From assembly GCF_000383875.1 (NCBI RefSeq), contig NZ_KB912885.1, positions 1-50,320 on the forward strand: 50,320 nucleotides of DNA, read 5' to 3'. The DNA comes from Caldibacillus debilis DSM 16016 (GTDB taxonomy: Bacteria; Bacillota; Bacilli; Bacillales; Caldibacillaceae). Below the pieces are notes generated by a model. The model was not told the DNA's origin and did not search any database. It saw nothing but the letters and a program-made list of their open reading frames with translations. Of the stretch, positions 1-8,766 are shown one piece after another (the stretch's first letter is position 1; the number at the start of each line of letters is the position of its first letter). A program made the translations under genes and the position numbers.

Positions 1-230
<230 letters not shown>

Positions 231-310
231 AAAAATTTATGCTCATCCGAAACTCAAAGGCGCTTTGTCTTGTTCAGTTTTCAAGGTTCAAGTTTCAAGC
301 GACATGTTCT

Positions 311-339
311 AGTATAATATAAAGCTGATAAAAAGGCAA
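311..339 (-). promoter_or_regulatory. Possible promoter between tRNA-Ala and 16S rRNA
   Basis: TTGCCT (334-339) and TATACT (311-316) are separated by 17 bp on the minus strand, just downstream of tRNA-Ala. The -35 matches consensus at only 4 of 6 bases. If active it would feed the rRNA operon independently of the tRNA-cluster promoter. The leader that follows contains the TTGAAAACTGAACAAGAC stretch typical of Bacillus pre-16S leaders. Confidence 0.4.
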
Positions 340-349
340 TGGTATTTTA

Positions 350-425
350 TGGTGGAGCCTAGCGGGCTCGAACCGCCGACCTCCTGCATGCGAAGCAGGC
401 GCTCTCCCAACTGAGCTAAGGCCCC
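350..425 (-). tRNA. tRNA-Ala (anticodon CGC as read)
   Basis: A complete 76-nt cloverleaf with acceptor GGGGCCT/AGGCTCC, discriminator A and a genomically encoded CCA at 350-352. The anticodon stem CCTGC/GCAGG closes the loop TTCGCAT, which gives anticodon CGC. The equivalent Bacillus gene (trnJ-Ala) normally carries TGC. It is the last tRNA before the 16S gene. Confidence in the gene is high; the anticodon rests on a single read of the sequence. Confidence 0.96.
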
Positions 426-442
426 ATATGAATGATCGGATA

Positions 443-516
443 TCGGGAAGACAGGATTTGAACCTGCGACCCCATGGTCCCAAACCATGTGCTCTGCCAA
501 GCTGAGCTACTTCCCG
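443..516 (-). tRNA. tRNA-Pro (TGG)
   Basis: Acceptor CGGGAAG/CTTCCCG with discriminator A at 443. Anticodon stem CATGG/CCATG closes loop TTTGGGA, giving TGG. CCA is not encoded. Fourth of the canonical trnJ-like order Leu-(Arg)-Pro-Ala. Confidence 0.97.
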
Positions 517-540
517 TTATTGAAAAAGGGATGCTCTTTT

Positions 541-608
541 CACGCCCGGCAGAAGTTGAACCTATACACTTCTGAACCGGTTGATCGATTCAATCGGCCG
601 CCAGCCGC
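541..608 (-). pseudogene. Decayed tRNA-Arg relic
   Basis: Between tRNA-Leu and tRNA-Pro, exactly where trnJ-Arg(ACG) sits in B. subtilis, the minus strand keeps recognisable tRNA-Arg pieces: a D-arm-like ATTGAATCGAT, CGGTTCAGAAG after the anticodon, a T-loop-like GGTTCAACT and an acceptor end CGGGCGTG. Compared from memory with tRNA-Arg(ACG), roughly 26 of the last 36 positions agree. About 6 nt around the anticodon are missing and the acceptor and T stems no longer pair fully, so it cannot be a functional tRNA. Confidence 0.55.
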
Positions 609-612
609 ATCA

Positions 613-698
613 TGCCGAGGGCCGGACTCGAACCGGCACGGTAGTAACCCACCCCAGGATTTTAAGTCCTGTGCGTCTGCCAATTCCGCCACCCCGGC
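613..698 (-). tRNA. tRNA-Leu (TAA)
   Basis: A class II tRNA of 86 nt with acceptor GCCGGGG/CCTCGGC (one G-U), discriminator A and a long variable arm. Anticodon stem CAGGA/TCCTG closes loop CTTAAAA, giving TAA. CCA is not encoded. Confidence 0.97.
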
Positions 699-705
699 TG
701 AATAA

Positions 706-777
706 AGCGGAAGACGGGACTCGAACCCGCGACCCTCACCTTGGCAAGGTGATGTTCTACCACTGAACTACTTCCGC
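706..777 (-). tRNA. tRNA-Gly (GCC)
   Basis: Acceptor GCGGAAG/CTTCCGC with discriminator T at 706. Anticodon stem TCACC/GGTGA closes loop TTGCCAA, giving GCC. CCA is not encoded. Confidence 0.97.
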
Positions 778-785
778 ACTGAGAA

Positions 786-868
786 TGCGGGTGAAGGGAT
801 TCGAACCCCCACGCCTCAACGGCGCCAGACCCTGAATCTGGTGCGTCTGCCAGTTCCGCCACACCCGC
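786..868 (-). tRNA. tRNA-Leu (CAG)
   Basis: A class II tRNA of 83 nt with acceptor GCGGGTG/CACCCGC, discriminator A and a long variable arm. Anticodon stem CCAGA/TCTGG closes loop TTCAGGG, giving CAG. CCA is not encoded. Confidence 0.97.
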
Positions 869-877
869 ATGATATAG

Positions 878-950
878 TGAGCCATGGAGGATTCGAACCT
901 CCGACCCTCTGATTAAAAGTCAGATGCTCTACCTGCTGAGCTAATGGCTC
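878..950 (-). tRNA. tRNA-Lys (TTT)
   Basis: Acceptor GAGCCAT/ATGGCTC with discriminator A at 878. Anticodon stem TCTGA/TCAGA closes loop CTTTTAA, giving TTT. It is the first intact tRNA of the cluster. In B. subtilis Val and Thr tRNAs precede it; here they are absent. Confidence 0.97.
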
Positions 951-1182
951 GTTGTAATAATCGATCTTTGAACTTCTCAAGGTCGGGCCAGATGCGCTTT
1001 CCTCTCCCGCCAATCCGGCGATGCCGGATGCGTCGGGACAACCCGCAGGCTATTCAGCGATGAGCCGCTCGTTGCTCTGCCCGCCTGGCCAATGGCTTGT
1101 CGTATTAATCGCATCTTTTTACATTTACAAGATTGAGTCAGATGTCCAACTGTTTTGAGTGAGAAATCTTCACGACTCATAT
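951..1182 (-). other. Long GC-rich leader ahead of the tRNA cluster; no intact gene
   Basis: About 225 nt separate the start point implied by the promoter at 1183-1211 from tRNA-Lys. The first part is AT-rich. From about 985 to 1110 it turns GC-rich and contains perfect short hairpins (stem ATCCGGC/GCCGGAT at 1013-1029). A 75-nt stretch (1022-1096) has tRNA-like length and shares AGAGCAAC and a CCGGCA end with tRNA-Thr, but does not fold as an intact tRNA. No credible protein is encoded. Confidence 0.5.
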
Positions 1183-1211
1183 ATAATAACCATTTTTTTT
1201 AATCATGTCAA
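1183..1211 (-). promoter_or_regulatory. Strong sigma-A promoter of the tRNA-rRNA operon
   Basis: TTGACA (1206-1211) and TATTAT (1183-1188) are separated by exactly 17 bp with an A8 tract in the spacer. AT-rich sequence upstream could act as an UP element. Placed after the lysS terminator and before the first tRNA, it should drive tRNA-Lys through 16S. Confidence 0.85.
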
Positions 1212-1368
1212 CATCCACTTTGCGATTGATGTGAAAAATTTTTATCGTATCCGGAAGCCAAGCAAAAACGGCGTTTGTCCGCCCACGGCAAATCTCCGGG
1301 AAAATCTGCTTCAAGGCTTAAAAAGCGTACACCCGCAGAAAGCAAGCATAAAAGGAAAACCTTTTTGC

Positions 1369-1420
1369 AAAAAAGGAGGGGAGAACTGTCCCAAAAGCCG
1401 GCAAAACAGCCTTGGGACAG
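1369..1420 (-). terminator. lysS transcription terminator
   Basis: Twenty bases after the lysS stop, a 9-bp stem CTGTCCCAA (1412-1420) / TTGGGACAG (1386-1394) is followed on the minus strand by a pyrimidine-rich tail ending in TTTTTT (1369-1374). The gap between stem and T-run weakens the case slightly. Confidence 0.6.
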
Positions 1421-1439
1421 ACCCATTTCATCAGCCCGG

Positions 1440-2930
<1,491 letters not shown>

Positions 2931-2992
2931 TCATCTCCACCATTTTATTTAAACGAGATTAATGGTCAAAAATCGGCACTAAAACAGGAAAA

Positions 2993-3013
2993 CTGCCAGT
3001 GGCCTACTGGCAG
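2993..3013 (-). promoter_or_regulatory. Perfect hairpin in the lysS 5' leader
   Basis: An 8-bp perfect stem CTGCCAGT/ACTGGCAG with a 5-nt loop starts about 10 nt after the predicted lysS start site and is followed by TTTTCCTGTTTT on the minus strand. It could stabilise the mRNA or act as a weak attenuator. Function is unknown. Confidence 0.5.
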
Positions 3014-3029
3014 CAAAAGATACACCCCT

Positions 3030-3059
3030 ATTATAGGGGATGCGAAAACCGGTTGTCAA
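3030..3059 (-). promoter_or_regulatory. Sigma-A promoter of lysS
   Basis: Perfect consensus hexamers TTGACA (3054-3059) and TATAAT (3030-3035) with an 18-bp spacer, about 100 nt upstream of the lysS start codon. Confidence 0.85.
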
Positions 3060-3418
3060 ACATCCGATAACGGAAAGCCTTTGATTCCGGGCAGTTCTTC
3101 TTGATGGGCATCCGCTCGATGCCCGTGCCGTTTTGAATGCGACAGAAATCGAAAAACTGAAAAATTCGGTTCCGGTGCAAAGCAGGGCCCGTTTCCGTTG
3201 CCGTCCGGAGGTCCGGTTCCTCCCCTGCTTTTACCCGCAAACAGCTTGCTCCTGTAAAATTGCCCGGCAACCGCGCTGATTCCTCACAGCCACCAAGGAC
3301 AATACACGCCGTGAAAAATCAGCCGTTTTTTCGGACTCCTTCAAGGGAAGGAAAAAGCCGGCGGTTAAAAGTCCCCGGACGGCCGGAAGCCGTCTTATCT
3401 TCGGCACGGGGGGACCCG
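3060..3418. other. Spacer between dusB and the lysS promoter; no gene seen
   Basis: About 360 bp with no plausible coding region. It holds a 7-bp hairpin GGGCATC/GATGCCC (3106-3124) and a 6-bp hairpin GACGGC/GCCGTC shortly after the dusB stop, followed by only four T residues, a weak terminator at best. Confidence 0.5.
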
Positions 3419-4420
3419 TCAAACGGCCTTTTTCTGCAATTCTTCTTCCCCTTCCGATTCTTCCACCAGGGCGTAAAGCAATTTCACCAGTTCGTCCCGC
3501 GTCGTGCAATTGTTGATGGCGTTCCGGTATTTGCCGTTTCCGCGGATTCCTTTTAAATACCAGGCCGCGTGCTTCCGCATTTCCTTTAAGGCGATTTCTT
3601 CCCCTTTCAAAGCGATCAGCCGGTCCAAATGCAAGATGCAGACGTCGATTTTTTCCCGGACGGAAGGTTCTCCGATCAATTCCCCGGTTTCCAAATATTT
3701 TACGGTGCGATAAATCATCCACGGGTTGCCCAGCGCGGCCCGTCCGATCATGACGCCGTCGACGCCGGTTTCATCCAGCATCCGTTTCGCATCCTGCGGG
3801 GTCTTCACGTCGCCGTTCCCGATGACGGGGATGGAAACGGCCTCCTTGACTTGGCGGATGATGTCCCAATTGGCTTTTCCTTCATACATTTGCACCCTGG
3901 TGCGGCCGTGAACCGCAACGGCGGCGCCCCCCGCCCGTTCCACGGCCTGGGCGTTTTCCACCGCGTAAATATGTTGGTCATCCCAGCCGATCCGCATCTT
4001 CACCGTGACGGGTTTTTCGACGGCGTCAACGACGGCGGATACCATTTCGTATATCTTATTCGGGTCCAGCAGCCATTTTGCCCCGGCTTCGCATTTAATC
4101 ACTTTGTTGACCGGGCAGCCCATGTTGATATCGATAATGTCCGCATTCGTGTTTTTGTCGACGAACTTGGCGGCCTCTACCAAAGAATCCTTGTCGCCGC
4201 CGAAGATCTGCAGGCTGATCGGTTTTTCCCGTTCGTCGATGTAGAGCATTTTCATCGTTTTTTCATTCCGGTAAATGATCCCTTTATCGCTGATCATTTC
4301 CGCGCAAACCAAGCCCGCTCCGAATTCCTTCACCGTCAAACGGAAGGCCGAATTGCAGACGCCGGCCATGGGCGCCAGCACGACCCGGTTTTTGATCTTC
4401 ACATTGCCGATTTGAAACAT
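3419..4420 (-). CDS. dusB: tRNA-dihydrouridine synthase B
   Basis: FMN enzyme that reduces specific uridines of tRNA to dihydrouridine using NADPH. 333 residues, the same length as B. subtilis YacF/DusB. TIM-barrel start APMAGVCN (about 17-24), catalytic-cysteine motif NMGCPVNK with Cys near 102, and a phosphate-binding NGDV further on. The reading frame is open to 4444, but the ATG at 4420 follows AAAGGAGGCGGAG directly and gives the family N-terminus, so I chose it. Lies 20 nt after yazB, end of the fol operon. Confidence 0.97.
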   Translation of the reverse strand: MFQIGNVKIKNRVVLAPMAGVCNSAFRLTVKEFGAGLVCAEMISDKGIIYRNEKTMKMLYIDEREKPISLQIFGGDKDSLVEAAKFVDKNTNADIIDINMGCPVNKVIKCEAGAKWLLDPNKIYEMVSAVVDAVEKPVTVKMRIGWDDQHIYAVENAQAVERAGGAAVAVHGRTRVQMYEGKANWDIIRQVKEAVSIPVIGNGDVKTPQDAKRMLDETGVDGVMIGRAALGNPWMIYRTVKYLETGELIGEPSVREKIDVCILHLDRLIALKGEEIALKEMRKHAAWYLKGIRGNGKYRNAINNCTTRDELVKLLYALVEESEGEEELQKKAV

Positions 4421-4440
4421 TTCTCCGCCTCCTTTTCCGA

Positions 4441-4653
4441 TCAATTTTTTTTATAGGTTACGATTTCCTCCAGCTCAATATCCAATACCCGGGCAATATC
4501 CATCAATATTTTCCGCGTGGGAAGCCGGTTGCCCCTTTCGATTTCCCCCAATACGGAAACGGAAACATGGATTTTTTCGGCCAGTTCCCTTTGCGTGTAT
4601 CCCTTCAATTTCCGAAAGGCCCGGATCCTTCTTCCCCAATATTCTTCTTCCAT
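4441..4653 (-). CDS. yazB: Small XRE-family HTH protein (YazB-like)
   Basis: 70 residues, almost entirely a Cro/C1-type helix-turn-helix domain (about residues 9-62: [18 protein letters not shown], then [18 protein letters not shown]). Same size and position as B. subtilis YazB between folK and dusB. Preceded by a GAAGGGG ribosome site. Its start lies inside the folK 3' end (49-nt overlap), so translation may be coupled. DNA target unknown. Confidence 0.9.
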   Translation of the reverse strand: MEEEYWGRRIRAFRKLKGYTQRELAEKIHVSVSVLGEIERGNRLPTRKILMDIARVLDIELEEIVTYKKN

Positions 4654-5147
4654 AATATGACCCCTTCATCAGATATTGATTGCAAATGGGTTTTCACCGT
4701 TTTTCCCGTTCCCGGTATGACCAGATCCGGATCGATTTCCGCCAGCGGCACGAGAACAAAAGCGCGCTCGAGCATGCGCGGATGGGGAATGGTCAGCCTT
4801 TCGCTGTCGATCTGTTCGCGGTTATAAAGCAAAATGTCCAAGTCGACCGTCCTGGGTCCCCATCTGATGATCCTTTTTCTTCCCAATTGTTGTTCGATCC
4901 TCTGGCATATGTCCAAAAGATCGAAGGGGGACCATTCGGTTTCCAATTTTACCGCCAAGTTTAAAAATTTTCCCTGTTCCGTATACCCTACCGGATCCGT
5001 CTCGTAGACGGACGAAATTTTCGTCAGCCGGATCTTCCCGGCATCCCGCAGTTTTGCCAAAGCCCGCCGCAAATAATCAAGACGGTCATCCATGTTGGAG
5101 CCGAGGGAAAGATAGGCGGTATTTTTCCTGAGGGTTCTGCCGTTCAT
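4605..5147 (-). CDS. folK: 2-amino-4-hydroxy-6-hydroxymethyldihydropteridine pyrophosphokinase
   Basis: Transfers pyrophosphate from ATP to hydroxymethyl-dihydropterin, the step before dihydropteroate synthase. 180 residues. Family motifs: YLSLGSNMDDR near the N-terminus, SSVYETDPVGY at about 45-55 and the HPPK signature RWGPRTVDLDILLY near 95-108. The frame extends upstream, but the ATG at 5147 follows a GGGGGAGGGCG ribosome site and gives the usual N-terminus. The C-terminal 15 codons ([10 protein letters not shown] end) overlap yazB and make the protein slightly longer than the 167-residue B. subtilis enzyme. A 150-bp gap separates it from folB. Confidence 0.95.
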   Translation of the reverse strand: MNGRTLRKNTAYLSLGSNMDDRLDYLRRALAKLRDAGKIRLTKISSVYETDPVGYTEQGKFLNLAVKLETEWSPFDLLDICQRIEQQLGRKRIIRWGPRTVDLDILLYNREQIDSERLTIPHPRMLERAFVLVPLAEIDPDLVIPGTGKTVKTHLQSISDEGVILWKKNIGEEGSGPFGN

Positions 5148-5298
5148 TTTACGCCCTCCCCCTTTTTTCATCCGGCGGAATCCGACGGCCGGCGGCAACC
5201 TCCGGGCAAGGGCGGCCCCATGCCGGTTTTCCGGTTCCGGCCGGTCCGCCCCAAACGCCCGCGTTTTTAGAAAATCGCACGCATTTTTCCCTTCGGGC

Positions 5299-5694
5299 TC
5301 AGGGCGCTTCTTTCCCGCTCCCGCCCGGAAGGTCATCCCGCGTCCGGGTAATTTCAACGGCAACGGAGCCGACGTGGCCCGCAATGGGCGGATTCGGTTT
5401 CGTTACGGTTACCGTGCAGCTTTTCACCGCCGGAAATTTTTCCAGCAGATGCCGGGCAATCGTTTCCGCCACGGCTTCGATCAATCGGAAGGTGTTTTCT
5501 TCCACCACCGTCCGGCAAAGCCGGTACAGCTCTTCGTAATTGACCGAATCGGCCAGACGGTCGGTGCCGCCCGCCCGGCGCAGATCCGTTTCAACGGCCA
5601 GATCCACTATAAAACGCTGGCCGAGCCGGTTCTCTTCGGGAAAAACCCCGTGATAACCGTAAAATTCCATTTTATGCAAATAGATTTTGTCCAC
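5299..5694 (-). CDS. folB: Dihydroneopterin aldolase
   Basis: Cleaves 7,8-dihydroneopterin to hydroxymethyl-dihydropterin in folate synthesis. 131 residues. YGYHGVFPEEN near 12-22 is the signature with the catalytic-site Tyr/Glu. VNYEELY near 51-57 and the Lys of TKPNPP near 99 complete the active site. Starts with GTG, preceded by GAGG, 37 nt after the folP stop. The C-terminal tail (after EITRT) is longer and more Gly/Arg-rich than in B. subtilis. Confidence 0.95.
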   Translation of the reverse strand: MDKIYLHKMEFYGYHGVFPEENRLGQRFIVDLAVETDLRRAGGTDRLADSVNYEELYRLCRTVVEENTFRLIEAVAETIARHLLEKFPAVKSCTVTVTKPNPPIAGHVGSVAVEITRTRDDLPGGSGKEAP

Positions 5695-5731
5695 TTCGGC
5701 ATACCTCGCATCGCTGGATTGTTCGGCGGGA

Positions 5732-6559
5732 TCATGCGGAAGCTTTTCCCGTCAATATATCCATCATTTTGACCATTCGGGAAATTTCCTTTACGTCATG
5801 GACGCGCACGATGTCGCAGCCTTTCATGATGCCGTAACAAACTGTCGCCCCCGTCCCCTCCAGCCGTTCCGAAACGGGGAGATTCAAAGCGTGCCCGATC
5901 ATCGACTTCCGCGATGTCCCGAGAAGGACGGGATAGCCCAAGGCGCTGATCTTGTCCAAATTTTTCATGACTTCGATGTTTTGTTCGTAGGTTTTGGCGA
6001 AACCGATTCCGGGATCGAGGATGATTTGGCTGTCCCGGACCCCCCGCTTTTTGGCGATGTTGATGCTTTCGTAAAGATCGTACAGCACGTCGCGCATGAG
6101 CGATTCGTAATCCATGTTGTCCCGGTTGTGCATCAGGATGATCGGGACCTCATATTGGGCGGCGACATCGGCGATTTCCGGATCCTTTTTCGCTCCCCAA
6201 ATGTCATTGATGATATGGGCGCCGGCCTTCAACGCCCTTTCGGCGGTTTCCGCCTTGTAGGTGTCCACGGAAATCGGCACGGAAATCCTTTTGGACATCT
6301 CTTCGATAAAAGGGAGGATCCGACGGATCTCTTCCTCCGCCGGTACGGGGGTGTGTCCGGGCCTCGTGGATTCTCCGCCGATATCGATGATGTCCGCCCC
6401 GTCGTTCACCATTTCCGCGGCATGTGCCAATCCCTTATCAAGTTCATTGTAAAGGCCGCCGTCGGAAAAAGAATCGGGGGTCACGTTCAGGATCCCCATG
6501 ACATAGGTTTTTTTCCCGAAGTCAAGGGCAAAGGAATCCCATTCCATCTTCCCCTTCAT
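5732..6559 (-). CDS. folP: Dihydropteroate synthase
   Basis: Joins p-aminobenzoate to hydroxymethyl-dihydropterin pyrophosphate; target of sulfonamides (B. subtilis sul). 275 residues, TIM barrel. Both Prosite signatures are present: LNVTPDSFSDGG (24-35) and GGESTRPG (61-68). DPGIGFAK near 182 and GTSRKSMIG near 214 form the pterin and PABA sites. ATG follows TGGAGG. It is first in a folP-folB-folK-yazB-dusB run. In B. subtilis pabB, pabA and pabC precede it; here cysK and its terminator do. Confidence 0.98.
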   Translation of the reverse strand: MKGKMEWDSFALDFGKKTYVMGILNVTPDSFSDGGLYNELDKGLAHAAEMVNDGADIIDIGGESTRPGHTPVPAEEEIRRILPFIEEMSKRISVPISVDTYKAETAERALKAGAHIINDIWGAKKDPEIADVAAQYEVPIILMHNRDNMDYESLMRDVLYDLYESINIAKKRGVRDSQIILDPGIGFAKTYEQNIEVMKNLDKISALGYPVLLGTSRKSMIGHALNLPVSERLEGTGATVCYGIMKGCDIVRVHDVKEISRMVKMMDILTGKASA

Positions 6560-6588
6560 GTTTGAACCTCCAGTCTTTTGTAAACCCT

Positions 6589-6597
6589 ATTTTAACA
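6589..6597 (-). promoter_or_regulatory. Possible extended -10 promoter of folP
   Basis: TG-T-TAAAAT on the minus strand, about 30 nt before the folP start codon. No good -35 element at normal spacing. Expected because the cysK terminator separates folP from upstream transcription. Confidence 0.4.
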
Positions 6598-6777
6598 TAA
6601 AAAGTGCCATCTTCTCCAAAGGAAAACAGCCGGAAATAACCGGCAGGAAGGCAGGAAAAAACGGAGATTTTCCGGAATACCTTCCGAAAATCGAAAGCCC
6701 CGTTTCTTCGCCTTTCATGCAAAAAAGTCTTGGAACGCCTCGTACGACGGTTCATCGGGCAAACAATCCCCGCCAAC

Positions 6778-6822
6778 AAAAAATCCGGCAAAATCCATCT
6801 TGCGATGAAATTTTGCCGGATT
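6778..6822 (-). terminator. cysK terminator
   Basis: A 13-bp perfect stem AATCCGGCAAAAT/ATTTTGCCGGATT, followed by an uninterrupted T-run on the minus strand, 23 nt after the cysK stop. A textbook intrinsic terminator. Confidence 0.93.
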
Positions 6823-6845
6823 CCGAACCGGAATGGAAAAGGGGG

Positions 6846-7769
6846 TTATTCAAACTGATACAGGGGGGTGCTCAAATAGCGTTCGCCGTTGCTGGGCAGG
6901 ATGGCCAAAACCTTCTTGCCTTTGCCCAGTTTCTTCGCTACGGTAATCGCGGCATACATGGCGGCGCCGGATGAAATTCCGCCCAAAATCCCTTCATTTC
7001 TGGCGGCCTTTCTCGCATATTCGAAGGCCTGTTCCGTCGTCACCTGGATGACTTCATCGTAAATTTTCGTGTCCAACACTTCCGGAACAAATCCCGGGCC
7101 GATTCCTTGGATTTTGTGGGGGCCGGGTTTGCCGCCGGAAAGAACCGGGGAGTCCTTCGGTTCAACGGCATAGATCTTGATATTCGGATATTTTTCGCGC
7201 AAAACTTGCCCCGCTCCGGTAATGGTGCCTCCCGTGCCGACGCCGGCGACGAAGGCATCCAGTTGGTCACCCATTTGTTCGACGATTTCCGGACCGGTGG
7301 TCAGGCGGTGAATTTCCGGATTGGCCGGGTTGTTGAATTGCTGCGGCATAAAGTAACCGTGTTCTTTCGCCAGTTCCTCCGCTTTTTTTACGGCGCCTCT
7401 CATGCCCTCTGCGCCGGGGGTCAAAACGAGTTCGGCCCCATAGGCCCGCAGCAGGTTCCTCCGTTCCAGGCTCATGGTGTCGGGCATGACAAGGACCGCC
7501 TTATAGCCCTTGGCCGCGGCCACCATCGCCAGGCCGATGCCGGTATTGCCGGAAGTCGGTTCGATGATCGTCGCGCCGGGCTTCAGCAATCCCTTTTTTT
7601 CCGCGTCTTCGATCATCGACAGAGCGATCCGGTCTTTTACGCTGCTTCCGGGATTCATAAACTCCAATTTGACATAGACCTCGGCAGAATCTTCATCGAC
7701 GATCCGGTTCAATTTGACGATCGGGGTGCGTCCGATCACTTCCGTAATGGAATTCACCGCTTTCAACAT
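6846..7769 (-). CDS. cysK: Cysteine synthase A (O-acetylserine sulfhydrylase)
   Basis: PLP enzyme making cysteine from O-acetylserine and sulfide. 307 residues, about the same as B. subtilis CysK (308). PLP-binding lysine in NPGSSVKDR (Lys near 45), substrate loop PTSGNTG (71-77), PLP-phosphate loop GTGGTITG (about 175-182). The frame continues to a TTG at 7784, but the ATG at 7769 follows GGGAGTGGAAGAA and aligns with the family start. Single-gene unit with its own promoter, terminator and a possible CymR site. Confidence 0.98.
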   Translation of the reverse strand: MLKAVNSITEVIGRTPIVKLNRIVDEDSAEVYVKLEFMNPGSSVKDRIALSMIEDAEKKGLLKPGATIIEPTSGNTGIGLAMVAAAKGYKAVLVMPDTMSLERRNLLRAYGAELVLTPGAEGMRGAVKKAEELAKEHGYFMPQQFNNPANPEIHRLTTGPEIVEQMGDQLDAFVAGVGTGGTITGAGQVLREKYPNIKIYAVEPKDSPVLSGGKPGPHKIQGIGPGFVPEVLDTKIYDEVIQVTTEQAFEYARKAARNEGILGGISSGAAMYAAITVAKKLGKGKKVLAILPSNGERYLSTPLYQFE

Positions 7770-7780
7770 TTCTTCCACTC

Positions 7781-7803
7781 CCAATTCCTAGTAAATTTAT
7801 TGG
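7781..7803 (-). promoter_or_regulatory. Possible CymR-type operator at cysK
   Basis: An imperfect palindrome (CCAAT...ATTGG ends, containing TAGGAATT) lies just downstream of the cysK start site and overlaps the ribosome-site region. CymR represses cysK in B. subtilis and binds AT-rich sites with a TAGGAATT-like half. The match is from memory and not exact. Confidence 0.35.
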
Positions 7804-7812
7804 ATTAATTCA

Positions 7813-7842
7813 ATTTTACGACTGCAGGGCGCCCATTGTCAA
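7813..7842 (-). promoter_or_regulatory. Sigma-A promoter of cysK
   Basis: TTGACA (7837-7842), 18-bp spacer, TAAAAT (7813-7818). Start site expected near 7806, about 37 nt before the start codon. Lies immediately after the hslO stop. Confidence 0.75.
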
Positions 7843-7850
7843 ACGTCAGT

Positions 7851-8741
7851 TTACTGCTTTTTCCTTTGGGCGGCGGCCTTCATTTCCTCCAATTCTTCCC
7901 TGTTAAAGAAATATTTCTCGTTGCAAAAGCGGCATTGGGTTTCCGCGAAACCGTCTTCGTCGATGATCGATTGCAATTCCTCGCCGCCGAGGCTGATCAT
8001 CGCATCTTTAAATTTTTCTTTGCTGCAGCTGCAGGCAAACCGCACGGGAAACCGTTCAAGAAATTTCAATTCCCCTTCTCCGGCGATTTCCTTCAGCAAA
8101 TCTTCCGGCGAAACCCCTTTTTCGATCATTGTGGAGACGGGGGGCAGCCCCTTGATCCGGTTTTCCAAATCGGCGACGACCGATTCGGGGGTTTCGGGCA
8201 TCACCTGCAAAATAAAGCCGCCCGCGGCCCGCACGGAATGATCCGGATTGACCAGCACCCCCAAGCCCACCGCCGAAGGCACTTGTTCCGACGCGGCAAA
8301 ATAATAGGTAAAATCCTCACCCAGTTCCCCGGAGACCAAAGGAACTTGTCCGGAAAATTTTTCTTTCAGGCCGAGGTCCTTGACGACCGTCAATGTCCCC
8401 GATTTTCCCACCGCCCTTGCCACGTCCAATTTACCCTGCTCGTTCGGGCCGAAATGCACATGGGGGTTGGAGACATAGCCGCGCACTTCCCCGTTCGTAT
8501 TGGCATCCACGATGATGGCCCCGATGGGACCGCCGCCCTCGATCTTGATGGTCAGCCGGCTGTCTCCCTTCATCATGGAACCCATCATCACCCCTGCGGT
8601 CATGGCCCGGCCGAGGGCCGCCGTGGCGGTGGCCAGCGTGTCGTGCCTCCGTTGCGCTTCCCCGACCGTTTCCGTCGTCCGGGCCGCGATGGCCCTGATT
8701 TTTCCGCCGTAGGCCAAGGCTCTCACCAAATAATCTTCCAT
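7851..8741 (-). CDS. hslO: Redox-regulated chaperone Hsp33
   Basis: Cytoplasmic holdase activated by oxidative and heat stress. 296 residues. N-terminal Hsp33 domain (LVRALAYGG start), C-terminal zinc switch with CxC (Cys 237/239) and CxxC (Cys 270/273), all four zinc ligands present. A TTG two codons upstream is possible, but the ATG at 8741 fits the family start and follows GGAAGGGG. Downstream of coaX as in B. subtilis. Confidence 0.97.
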   Translation of the reverse strand: MEDYLVRALAYGGKIRAIAARTTETVGEAQRRHDTLATATAALGRAMTAGVMMGSMMKGDSRLTIKIEGGGPIGAIIVDANTNGEVRGYVSNPHVHFGPNEQGKLDVARAVGKSGTLTVVKDLGLKEKFSGQVPLVSGELGEDFTYYFAASEQVPSAVGLGVLVNPDHSVRAAGGFILQVMPETPESVVADLENRIKGLPPVSTMIEKGVSPEDLLKEIAGEGELKFLERFPVRFACSCSKEKFKDAMISLGGEELQSIIDEDGFAETQCRFCNEKYFFNREELEEMKAAAQRKKQ

Positions 8742-8766
8742 AGCCAAACCCCTTCCGCAAAAACCG

